A DNA stretch of 5,388 nt, taken from positions 1 through 5,388 of the forward strand of contig CAIOOC010000850.1 of assembly GCA_903859795.1 (NCBI GenBank). Direction: 5' to 3'. Source of the DNA: an uncultured Bacteroidia bacterium. Lineage in GTDB: Bacteria > Bacteroidota > Bacteroidia > Bacteroidales > Prolixibacteraceae. Each line of letters starts with the position of its first letter. Position 1 is the stretch's first letter. Made by a program: the position numbers and the translations under genes. The notes below the pieces were generated by a model. It did no database searches. It saw nothing but the letters and a program-made list of their open reading frames with translations, and was not told where the DNA came from. Of the stretch, positions 1-4,939 are shown piece by piece.

Positions 1-604
1 AAACGGCGAAATTCGCACCAAACGGTGAACTCCATTTTCACTTTTGAGGTATCCATACGCAAAATCACCTTCAATCTCAAGGGTAACACTTTTAACGCCA
101 ACATCCTCACCGGGAACAAAACTTGCTTCGCGAACCTTATACTTATGTTTTTCAGCCCATCTGAGGTACAATCGCATCAGCATGTCTGCCCAGTCGTTTG
201 ACTCTGTACCTCCCGCACCGGCATTGATTTTCAAGACAGCTCCCAGTCGGTCTTCTTCGCGCCGGAGCATATTTTTCGTTTCAAGATCTTCGATCAGACC
301 CCTCGCCTCTATAAAATGTTCTTCAATTTCCGCTTCGCCGATTTCGCCGGCTTCACTATACTCAAACATGATCTGCATATCCTCAACGGACTGATCAACA
401 GATTTGAACCCGTCGGTCCATTGTTTGATTGAGCGAATCACCATCATTTGTCTCTCTGCCTCTTTGGGATTTTCCCAGAATTTGGGATCCTGAGTTTTAA
501 GCTCCTCCTCTTCTAGTCTGATTAATTTAGTATCGACGTCAAAGAAACCTCCTCAGCGCATCCCGGCGCTCAACAAGCTCTTTAAGCTGTTCCTTTAGGA
601 TCAT
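1..604 (-). CDS. prfB: Peptide chain release factor 2 (RF2), N-terminal part, read through a programmed +1 frameshift; cut by the left edge
   Basis: RF2 recognises UGA and UAA stop codons in the ribosomal A site and triggers peptide release. The gene is read on the minus strand as 604-542 (21 codons from ATG, MILKEQLKEL...), then, after skipping base 541, as 540-1 (180 codons), giving 201 visible residues against about 365 in E. coli RF2. The text matches RF2: an N-terminal coiled-coil-like charged helix region, then GAGGTESNDWADML from about residue 129, YLRWAE, and GVHRLVRISPF at the end. The last three residues (199-201) are the SPF tripeptide that reads the stop codon. The catalytic GGQ loop lies beyond the edge. 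A conventional single-frame gene finder would stop at the internal UGA (541-539) or start late. The gene stands downstream of recX on the same strand but has its own promoter element. Identity is very secure. Confidence 0.97.
538..553 (-). promoter_or_regulatory. prfB: prfB programmed +1 ribosomal frameshift site
   Basis: On the minus strand the sequence reads AGGAGG-TTT-CTT-TGA-C. It is made of an internal Shine-Dalgarno-like AGGAGG (553-548), a 3-nt spacer, the slippery CTT codon (544-542) and an in-frame TGA (541-539) followed by C. This is the standard prfB autoregulatory arrangement. When RF2 is scarce the ribosome pauses at the poor-context UGA-C and slips +1 to read GAC (Asp), making full-length RF2. 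When RF2 is plentiful the 21-residue product terminates. Both flanking frames translate to RF2-like sequence, which confirms that the shift is real and not a sequencing error. Confidence 0.96.
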
Positions 605-629
605 TTTGGGTTTATTTTAAATTAAGGTG

Positions 630-637
630 CAAAGGTA
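630..637 (-). promoter_or_regulatory. prfB promoter, Bacteroidota-type -7 element
   Basis: The minus strand reads TACCTTTG, a perfect match to the Bacteroidota -7 consensus TAnnTTTG, ending about 25 nt upstream of the prfB ATG at 604-602. That implies a short 5' leader of roughly 20 nt. No convincing -33 TTTG lies at the expected distance. No Shine-Dalgarno sequence precedes the ATG, which is common in this phylum. The match is to a short motif, so the call rests mainly on position. Confidence 0.6.
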
Positions 638-674
638 GAAATAATGGGGTAATGTGCTAATGAGAAAGGTCGGT

Positions 675-730
675 TATTAGACTATTCGGCAATTCGACTA
701 TTGGTCTATTCGGCGATTTGACTATCAGGT
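675..730. repeat. Degenerate 8-bp-period tandem repeat (about seven units)
   Basis: The stretch divides without slippage into octamers: TATTAGAC, TATTCGGC, AATTCGAC, TATTGGTC, TATTCGGC, GATTTGAC, and a decayed TATCAGGT. The shared pattern is nATTnGnC. A higher-order 16-mer is also visible: 683-698 and 707-722 agree at 14 of 16 positions. It lies between the prfB promoter and the end of recX and encodes nothing evident. I recall similar short-period arrays in Bacteroidota intergenic DNA, but no function can be read from the sequence. Replication slippage is the simplest origin. Confidence 0.7.
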
Positions 731-794
731 AAAAAGACACTGCTAAAAATTGGAAATAACTTCACATCACTAAAAATCAATGAGCAATTTAGCT

Positions 795-836
795 ATTTTC
801 ACTTTGCATTTTCCATTCATCATTTATCATCTGCAA
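795..836. repeat. Degenerate 7-bp-period repeat overlapping the recX 3' end
   Basis: On the plus strand the units are ATTTTCA, CTTTGCA, TTTTCCA, TTCATCA, TTTATCA and a weaker TCTGCAA, with consensus TTTnnCA. The recX stop codon (822-820 on the minus strand) sits inside the TTCATCA unit, and the last codons of recX are written by the next two units. Low-complexity CATTTTGCATTTT-like arrays of this sort are familiar in Bacteroidota intergenic regions (recall, not checked). Here the array appears to have grown into, or replaced, the end of the gene. Confidence 0.6.
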
Positions 837-1293
837 TTTGGCTGGCCACTTCAAACGCCAGATCAGCTTCAAAACCATGGCTATGCCCAAACGTTGCGAG
901 CTTCCAGTTTCGTTCATATTTTGAGGTCGCCTTAAGTGATTTATTTTTTGATTTAAGAAGGTCAAAAAGTGTTTTTTTATAAAGATCACCATCAATCCTG
1001 CTCAAAGCTGATCTGATCAGCTCCTCAGGAATCTGTTTCTGCCGCAACATAATTGAAAGCTTAATTCTTCCCCATTTATTAAATTTGAGTTTATCATTAA
1101 TATAAAAATCGGCAAACCGTTCCTCGTTTAGAAACCGCTCATTAATCAGATAATCGATTGCCATGGAAATCTCTTGGTCAGACAGCTCCCACACCCTCAG
1201 TTTTTCTGCCACGTCAAGACGACACCGTTCCGACTGACTGCACATTGCCATCGCTTTTGTAAGCGCCTGACGGTAATTAGCACTTCCCTCCAT
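820..1293 (-). CDS. recX: RecX family regulator of RecA
   Basis: RecX binds RecA filaments in the cytoplasm and modulates recombination and the SOS response. The 157-residue product, starting MEGSANYRQALTKAMAMC, has the family's helical triple-repeat architecture. This includes an S-x-x-x-C/R-L-D-V-A-E-K-L segment near residues 21-32, the hallmark DYLINERFLNEERFADFYINDK around residues 48-69, and KWGRIKLSIMLRQKQIPEELIRSAL in the middle. I chose the ATG at 1293-1291. The longer in-frame TTG start at 1320-1318 overlaps the -7 promoter element and would add a nine-residue tail unlike the family. There is no Shine-Dalgarno sequence, as usual for this phylum. It lies upstream of prfB on the same strand, 215 bp away. 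The C-terminus ends inside a 7-bp tandem array, so its last residues may be lineage-specific. No recA is nearby. Confidence 0.88.
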   Translation of the reverse strand: MEGSANYRQALTKAMAMCSQSERCRLDVAEKLRVWELSDQEISMAIDYLINERFLNEERFADFYINDKLKFNKWGRIKLSIMLRQKQIPEELIRSALSRIDGDLYKKTLFDLLKSKNKSLKATSKYERNWKLATFGHSHGFEADLAFEVASQIADDK

Positions 1294-1294
1294 C

Positions 1295-1308
1295 TTTGAA
1301 TTTTGAAT
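1295..1308. repeat. Two tandem TTTGAAT heptamers in the recX 5' leader
   Basis: TTTGAAT occurs twice in direct succession (1295-1301 and 1302-1308), reading ATTCAAA-ATTCAAA on the recX strand. It lies between the recX -7 promoter element and its ATG, so it makes up most of the recX untranslated leader. The same ATTCAAA heptamer recurs at 1683-1689, directly upstream of the permease ATG. AT-rich leaders favour translation in Bacteroidota, so this may simply be an unstructured leader and not a meaningful repeat. Confidence 0.45.
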
Positions 1309-1317
1309 AATTACAGG

Positions 1318-1325
1318 CAAAGATA
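1318..1325 (-). promoter_or_regulatory. recX promoter, Bacteroidota-type -7 element
   Basis: The minus strand reads TATCTTTG, a perfect match to TAnnTTTG, ending 24 nt upstream of the chosen recX ATG. Its final TTG would be the alternative start codon of a longer recX reading frame. A promoter element in that position argues that this TTG is not translated. No clear -33 TTTG was seen. Confidence 0.6.
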
Positions 1326-1381
1326 CCGATCCTGACTTGTTTAAACACCTTTACCAGGTCACTTTTTTAACAACGACTTTG

Positions 1382-1393
1382 GCTGCCGGCAGC
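1382..1393. repeat. Perfect 12-bp palindrome GCTGCCGGCAGC
   Basis: GCTGCCGGCAGC equals its own reverse complement and is much more GC-rich than the surrounding AT-rich intergenic DNA. It lies in the divergent region, about 57 bp upstream (recX direction) of the recX -7 element and 90 bp upstream of the candidate Moco-operon promoter. It has no loop and no T-run, so it is not a typical terminator. It could be an operator for a dimeric regulator or chance. It also falls inside the stop-bounded remnant frame at 1351-1431 (minus). Confidence 0.35.
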
Positions 1394-1471
1394 AACCCGA
1401 ATGAAGCTGCACCGTATATAATGGAATCATTCTATATTAATTTCCTTCTTCATAAAATGAATAATTATTAA

Positions 1472-1479
1472 TTCTTTTG
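1472..1479 (+). promoter_or_regulatory. Possible promoter -7 element for the Moco operon
   Basis: TTCTTTTG matches TAnnTTTG except at the second base, in an AT-rich tract. Transcription from here would begin near 1486 and would include the whole folded leader at 1507-1628. No good -33 TTTG is present. Another weak candidate is the TTTG at 1497-1500, which would start the RNA right at the closing helix. A TATAAT at 1426-1431 is sigma-70-like but is not the expected form in this phylum. A promoter must exist in this interval; its exact place is uncertain. Confidence 0.25.
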
Positions 1480-1506
1480 TTAAAGTTTTCTCCGAGTTTG
1501 TCTTTC

Positions 1507-1628
1507 TAAGTGTCCAGTCATACGAAACATAAACCGATGGGTATCAATGGAAACGCTGATGCCTCCCGAAGGAATAATTTCCTCAGTTTGGAAAGGAGAT
1601 ACAGTTTTTACTGAACGTCCGGCACTTG
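1507..1628 (+). ncRNA. Structured 5' leader, candidate Moco/Tuco-type riboswitch aptamer
   Basis: Seen in the sequence: AAGTGTC (1508-1514) pairs with GGCACTT (1621-1627), with a flanking U-G pair, closing a domain of about 120 nt. Inside are three elements. (1) A hairpin 1539-1564 has a GAAA tetraloop (1550-1553) and about ten pairs broken by one A-C mismatch. (2) A hairpin 1570-1583 (AGGAA/TTCCT) has a TAAT loop. (3) A hairpin 1602-1613 (CAGT/ACTG) has a TTTT loop. CTCC (1563-1566) can also pair with GGAG (1595-1598) around the second hairpin. Established: Moco riboswitches precede Moco genes and use a GNRA tetraloop with a receptor. Inference: CGAAGGAA and TTTGGAAAGGAGATACA resemble the 3' part of the E. 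coli moaA leader as I remember it (CGAAGGAAG... CTGGAAAGGTGTACA). Placement directly before a Moco operon fits. It could instead be an unrelated or new leader RNA. Confidence 0.45.
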
Positions 1629-1651
1629 CTCAGAAGGTGTAAGCTGTTTTA

Positions 1652-1673
1652 TCCGTGTTTCTTTGGGAACGGA
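1652..1673 (+). promoter_or_regulatory. Leader hairpin between the folded RNA domain and the first start codon
   Basis: TCCGT (1652-1656) and TTTC (1658-1661) pair with GGGAACGGA (1665-1673), with G1657 bulged and a TTT loop. The hairpin ends 18 nt before the permease ATG and is not followed by a T-run, so it is not an intrinsic terminator. Its 3' arm overlaps CGGAGAAA (1670-1677). That sequence is perfectly complementary to TTTCTCCG (1487-1494) near the presumed transcript start. The two pairings exclude each other, so this could be the switching part of the leader. This is inference from base pairing only. Confidence 0.3.
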
Positions 1674-1691
1674 GAAATAAATATTCAAAAT

Positions 1692-2417
1692 ATGGAATAT
1701 CTATTTCTTTTGTCACTTTTTGTCATTGCTTTCCTCTATTCATCTGTCGGACACGGAGGTGGAACGGGGTATCTTGCGCTTCTTGCCATTTATGGTATCG
1801 CACCTGTCTTAATGAAACCGACTGCATTGACCCTCAATGTTTTTGTTTCAGCAATTGCCTTTTACAGCTATTACAAAGCGGGATATTTCAGGTGGAAACT
1901 GATTTTGCCCTTTTTAATCTCGTCAATCCCATTTGCTTATCTGGGGGCATTAACCAAAGTAAACCCATCAACCTATAAAATCATACTAGGCATATTTTTA
2001 CTCATTGCAATCGGGAGAATGTTACTTATTCCGAATGCTGTTACTGAGAAGTCGATAAAAATGCCTTTTCTACCGGCCTTGCTAATTGGGGCATTTCTTG
2101 GATTCTTTTCAGGAATGATCGGAATTGGAGGTGGAATCATTTTAAGCCCTGTTATAATCTTATTCCATTGGGCAAATGTAAAGGAATCTGCAGCCGCTTC
2201 AGCACTCTTTATTTTTCTCAATTCACTTTCCGGATTATCGGCATTGTTAACCGGAGGATTTAAGTTTGACTCTCATATAATTGTCTGGATCGCTGTCGGA
2301 ATTATCGGGGGTATAATAGGCTCGTACATTGGAAGTTTCAGACTTAAACCTGACAGACTGAAGTTCGTACTGGCGTCAGTATTGTTAATTGCTAGTATTA
2401 AACTTTTCCTTATTTAG
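1692..2417 (+). CDS. TSUP (TauE/SafE/YfcA) family membrane permease in the Moco operon
   Basis: This is a 241-residue inner-membrane protein of the TSUP family, whose characterised members move sulfite, sulfoacetate and related organosulfur anions. It shows the family's two-fold repeat. Each half has a glycine-rich signature: SSVGHGGGTGY around residues 17-27 and SGMIGIGGGII around 140-150. About eight hydrophobic segments are visible, near residues 3-20, 25-40, 45-62, 70-88, 95-113, 126-158 (probably two), 166-187, 196-215 and 223-241. I chose the ATG at 1692. An in-frame TTG at 1626 would add 22 residues and would sit inside the closing helix of the leader RNA. It is the first gene of the operon, one base from the next. 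Inference: it may import molybdate/tungstate or handle sulfur oxyanions linked to Moco enzymes. Substrate cannot be read from the sequence. Family assignment is firm. Confidence 0.88.
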   Translation: MEYLFLLSLFVIAFLYSSVGHGGGTGYLALLAIYGIAPVLMKPTALTLNVFVSAIAFYSYYKAGYFRWKLILPFLISSIPFAYLGALTKVNPSTYKIILGIFLLIAIGRMLLIPNAVTEKSIKMPFLPALLIGAFLGFFSGMIGIGGGIILSPVIILFHWANVKESAAASALFIFLNSLSGLSALLTGGFKFDSHIIVWIAVGIIGGIIGSYIGSFRLKPDRLKFVLASVLLIASIKLFLI

Positions 2418-2418
2418 T

Positions 2419-2970
2419 ATGAATGAAATAAGTCTGCCCCAACTTTTAATCATTGCCGGAACGGGAAGGAATACGGGAAAGACAACCCTGGCCTGTAATA
2501 TTATCAGGAAATGCAGCTCTTTGAAATCTATTTTTGCCATAAAAATCACACCTCATTTCCACGAAAACATCCAAAGCAGAGAGGTTATAGCAGACAATGA
2601 AAACTATTATATCGCTGAAGAGACCGACTTCGTGGCCCGAAAAGACAGTTCGCTGATGCTTAATGCAGGTGCTTTAAAGTCATACTTTGTAATGGTGAAA
2701 GATGAATACGTTAGGGAAGCATTCAGCGAAATACTTAAACTAATTCCATCGGATACTATACTGATCTGCGAATCAGGAGGTTTACGAAAATATGTTACGC
2801 CAGGGCTCTTTCTTATGATGAGAAATACCGAAACGATCAGTTTTAAACATGGAACTGAAAGTCTTATGCAAATTGCCGACCGGATAATTACATTTGACGG
2901 TGAGAATATTGATTTTGATTTCAATACAGTTGAAATCACGGATAACCGATGGACCTTAAAACAAATCTGA
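2419..2970 (+). CDS. MobB-like P-loop NTPase (probable molybdopterin guanine dinucleotide/Moco accessory protein)
   Basis: The product is a 183-residue cytoplasmic P-loop protein. GTGRNTGKTT at residues 14-23 is a Walker A loop one residue longer than the standard GxxxxGKT, like the BioD/CobQ group. A hydrophobic strand ending ILICESGGL (114-122) supplies a Walker B-like acidic residue (E118). AIKITPHFHE (40-49) sits where MobB proteins have their VIKH-type switch. MobB is a GTP-binding partner of MobA in building the guanine dinucleotide form of the cofactor. The start is the ATG one base after the upstream stop (TAG-t-ATG); a longer frame beginning at 2389 would overlap the permease and add ten unrelated residues. 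One base separates its stop from moeA, suggesting translational coupling. Similarity to classical MobB is limited, so another SIMIBI NTPase role in cofactor or metal handling is possible. No mobA is visible. Confidence 0.6.
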   Translation: MNEISLPQLLIIAGTGRNTGKTTLACNIIRKCSSLKSIFAIKITPHFHENIQSREVIADNENYYIAEETDFVARKDSSLMLNAGALKSYFVMVKDEYVREAFSEILKLIPSDTILICESGGLRKYVTPGLFLMMRNTETISFKHGTESLMQIADRIITFDGENIDFDFNTVEITDNRWTLKQI

Positions 2971-2971
2971 A

Positions 2972-4147
2972 ATGATACCTTTTGAAGAAGCGCTCGGAAT
3001 AACACAGCAATTTGCGCGAACTCGTGGCACCGAACAGGTGTATTTATTCAATGCATTGGGCCGGACGCTGGCTGAAAACATCTATGCCGATATTTCGATG
3101 CCCCCTTTCAATAAGTCGGCGATGGACGGGTATGCCTGCCGGAAATCCGATATGAAAAATCTTTTACAGGTGATTGAGGAAATTCCTGCCGGATCGATTC
3201 CAACCAGGATAATCGGCAAAAATCAATGCTCCCGGATAATGACAGGGGCCATGGTTCCCGGGGGAGCAGACGTTATTATCATGAAAGAGGACATTGAAAT
3301 AACTAGTAATGAATATATTAGATGCAATTCAGACACTTTGAAGGATAATATCTGTTATGAAGGTGAGGATGTAAAGAAAGGAGACCAGGTTTTAAGGATT
3401 GGTGATGTTATTCTGCCGGCTCATATCGCCATTCTTGCTTCAGTGGGGTCTGACCGTCCTTTAGTTTATCTGAATCCGGCTGTTGCAATCATTTCGACAG
3501 GTGATGAGCTTGTCGAACCTGAAGAAACTCCTGGAGTTTCAAAAATCAGGAACAGCAACGGATATCAACTTTGGGCGCAAGTGCAGCAATTAGGCATCAA
3601 ACCTGATTATCTGGGCATCGTCAGCGACGATGAAGAATCTCTCCATGAAATATTATCCAAGGCAATTGATAAATATGATGTTACAATTATCTCAGGGGGC
3701 GTATCTGTGGGTGATTTCGATTTTGTGCCAAAAATCCTAAACCAACTCAATGTTCATATTCCGGTCCACGGGATGGACGTAAGACCTGGAAAACACCAGC
3801 TGTTCGGCGAAAGAGCCAACCATTTTATTTTTGGTATGCCGGGCAATCCTGTTTCTTCATTTGTCCAGTTTGAAGTTTTGGTCAGACCATTTCTGGATGC
3901 ATTAATGGGAAAGACAGCAGAGCAATCTTTTCTCACCCTGCCACTCGGTGAGGATTATAATAGAAAAAATGGGAACCAGATGATTTTTGTACCGGTTACA
4001 TTTACAAAGCAAACTATCGTAAAGCCTTTGGAATATCATGGTTCTGCACATATCCATTCATATATCTTTGCAAAAGGGATTATGGAAATCCCTAAAGGTA
4101 CTTTAACGATGAAAAAAGGAGATTACGTACGTGTACGACCGCTATAA
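2972..4147 (+). CDS. moeA: Molybdopterin molybdenumtransferase MoeA
   Basis: MoeA inserts molybdate (or tungstate in some lineages) into adenylylated molybdopterin in the last general step of Moco synthesis. The 391-residue length is normal. Motifs in order: PPFNKSAMDGYA at 44-55, including the catalytic-region Asp52; RIMTGAMVPGGADVII at 88-103; STGDEL at 175-180; the MoCF-binding domain signature SGGVSVGDFD at 241-250; RPGKH at 271-275; and GMPGNPVSSF at 288-297. A C-terminal beta-barrel domain begins near 320. In the RPGKH loop the usual pattern is KPGKP, so Arg and His replace Lys and Pro at the edges; the central Lys274 is kept. The ATG follows the upstream stop by one base, and the 3' end overlaps moaA by 17 nt. 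The metal (Mo or W) cannot be decided from the sequence. Confidence 0.95.
   Translation: MIPFEEALGITQQFARTRGTEQVYLFNALGRTLAENIYADISMPPFNKSAMDGYACRKSDMKNLLQVIEEIPAGSIPTRIIGKNQCSRIMTGAMVPGGADVIIMKEDIEITSNEYIRCNSDTLKDNICYEGEDVKKGDQVLRIGDVILPAHIAILASVGSDRPLVYLNPAVAIISTGDELVEPEETPGVSKIRNSNGYQLWAQVQQLGIKPDYLGIVSDDEESLHEILSKAIDKYDVTIISGGVSVGDFDFVPKILNQLNVHIPVHGMDVRPGKHQLFGERANHFIFGMPGNPVSSFVQFEVLVRPFLDALMGKTAEQSFLTLPLGEDYNRKNGNQMIFVPVTFTKQTIVKPLEYHGSAHIHSYIFAKGIMEIPKGTLTMKKGDYVRVRPL
4116..4121 (+). promoter_or_regulatory. Ribosome binding site deciding the moaA GTG start
   Basis: AAGGAG inside the last codons of moeA lies 9 nt before the GTG at 4131-4133. Good Shine-Dalgarno sequences are uncommon in this phylum, so one here supports the non-ATG start and coupling to moeA translation. 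It is also the coding sequence for Lys-Gly-Asp in MoeA, so the match may be partly incidental. Confidence 0.5.
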
Positions 4148-4931
4148 CCGACATATCAACTACCTGAGAATCTCAGTTACAGACCGTTGTAATCTCCGGT
4201 GCAGATACTGCATGCCTGAAGAGGGAGTTACACTGATGAATCACAGCGATATTCTTTCGTTTGAAGAGATAACAGCCGTTGTAAAGATTGCCGTAAGCCT
4301 TGGTATCGACAAATTTCGGATTACCGGCGGAGAACCACTTGTCCGTAAGGATATCGTAACACTAATCTCCATGATTTCAGCTGTTAATGGAGTCAAGGAC
4401 CTTTCAATGACTACTAATGGAATGTTCCTTGAAGAACTCGCCCTTCCCCTTAAAGAAGCTGGTTTAAGTCGGGTAAATATTAGTCTTGATACGCTAAATC
4501 CTCAGAAGTTTAAAGAAATTACTCGCGGGGGTGATATCAACCTTGTCTTACGAGGCATTGCGGCAGCCATGAATGCAGGTTTGGAACCCATCAAAATTAA
4601 CTGTGTGGTTTATAAATCTTCAAATGAAGAGGACGCACTGCAGGTAAAACAATTTTGCCATATCAACAACCTTCAGGCCAGATTTATCCATCAGATGAAC
4701 CTGGAGACTGGAGAATTCTCGGTGGTAGAAGGTGGAGAAGGCGGGAATTGCCGCATTTGCAACCGGCTGAGACTGACCGCTAATGGAATGGTTAAACCAT
4801 GCCTGTTCGACGAGGAGGAATTTTCGGTCCGCAAAATGGGAGCAGAAAGAGCTTTATTAAGCGCCCTAAATATCAAACCATTAAACGGCTGTCTGAACAC
4901 AACCGGAAGTTTTTATAATATTGGAGGATAG
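4131..4931 (+). CDS. moaA: GTP 3',8-cyclase MoaA, short variant (radical SAM)
   Basis: MoaA uses S-adenosylmethionine and two [4Fe-4S] clusters to turn GTP into 3',8-cyclo-7,8-dihydro-GTP, the first Moco step. Motifs: N-terminal radical SAM cluster CNLRCRYC (Cys20, 24, 27); SAM-binding GGEP (66-69); TTNG (94-97); Arg184 in ARFIHQM; C-terminal cluster CRIC plus Cys224 with the standard 13-residue spacing (Cys207, 210, 224); NRLR (211-214) with the GTP-contacting arginines; and the C-terminal Gly-Gly (265-266) that MoaA needs for activity. The start is GTG at 4131: no ATG occurs before the conserved N-terminus, and NYLRISVTDRCN fits the family. At 266 aa it is about 60 shorter than usual. Most of the loss lies between Arg184 and Cys207 (23 residues where classical MoaA has close to 70), and the region after Cys224 is also shorter. 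The frame is intact and motifs are complete, so this looks like a genuine compact subfamily. It overlaps moeA by 17 nt and is followed by moaC after 8 nt. Confidence 0.9.
   Translation: MYDRYNRHINYLRISVTDRCNLRCRYCMPEEGVTLMNHSDILSFEEITAVVKIAVSLGIDKFRITGGEPLVRKDIVTLISMISAVNGVKDLSMTTNGMFLEELALPLKEAGLSRVNISLDTLNPQKFKEITRGGDINLVLRGIAAAMNAGLEPIKINCVVYKSSNEEDALQVKQFCHINNLQARFIHQMNLETGEFSVVEGGEGGNCRICNRLRLTANGMVKPCLFDEEEFSVRKMGAERALLSALNIKPLNGCLNTTGSFYNIGG
4923..4928 (+). promoter_or_regulatory. Ribosome binding site of moaC
   Basis: GGAGGA, within the last Gly-Gly codons of moaA, precedes the moaC ATG (4940-4942) by 11 nt. It supports the moaC start and coupled translation with moaA. The bases also encode the conserved Gly-Gly end of MoaA, so part of the match is dictated by protein sequence. 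Confidence 0.5.
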
Positions 4932-4939
4932 TACAAATC

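Noticed and set aside
44..394. Plus-strand open frame of 116 codons
   Set aside because: It lies antisense to prfB, whose protein is unmistakable in the other strand; the plus-strand product is Ser/Pro-rich with no recognisable domain.
730..795. Possible terminator between recX and prfB
   Set aside because: Only 3-4 bp helices such as AGC/GCT can be drawn, with no T-run after a stable stem, so no intrinsic terminator is supported.
1294..1320. Longer recX start at TTG (1320-1318)
   Set aside because: The TTG is the end of a perfect TATCTTTG promoter element, and the extra residues (MPVIIQNSK) are encoded by the AT-rich leader repeat.
1426..1431. TATAAT as a sigma-70 type -10 box
   Set aside because: Bacteroidota primary promoters use TAnnTTTG, no TTGACA-like partner is at the right distance, and the tract is simply AT-rich.
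1626..1691. Longer permease start at TTG 1626
   Set aside because: It lies inside the leader's closing helix, adds 22 residues that are not membrane-like, and there is a good ATG directly before the first membrane segment.
4131..4931. moaA as a frameshifted pseudogene because it is short
   Set aside because: The frame is continuous, all catalytic and cluster motifs and the C-terminal Gly-Gly are present, and the junction reads as coherent protein sequence; a compact variant explains it better.
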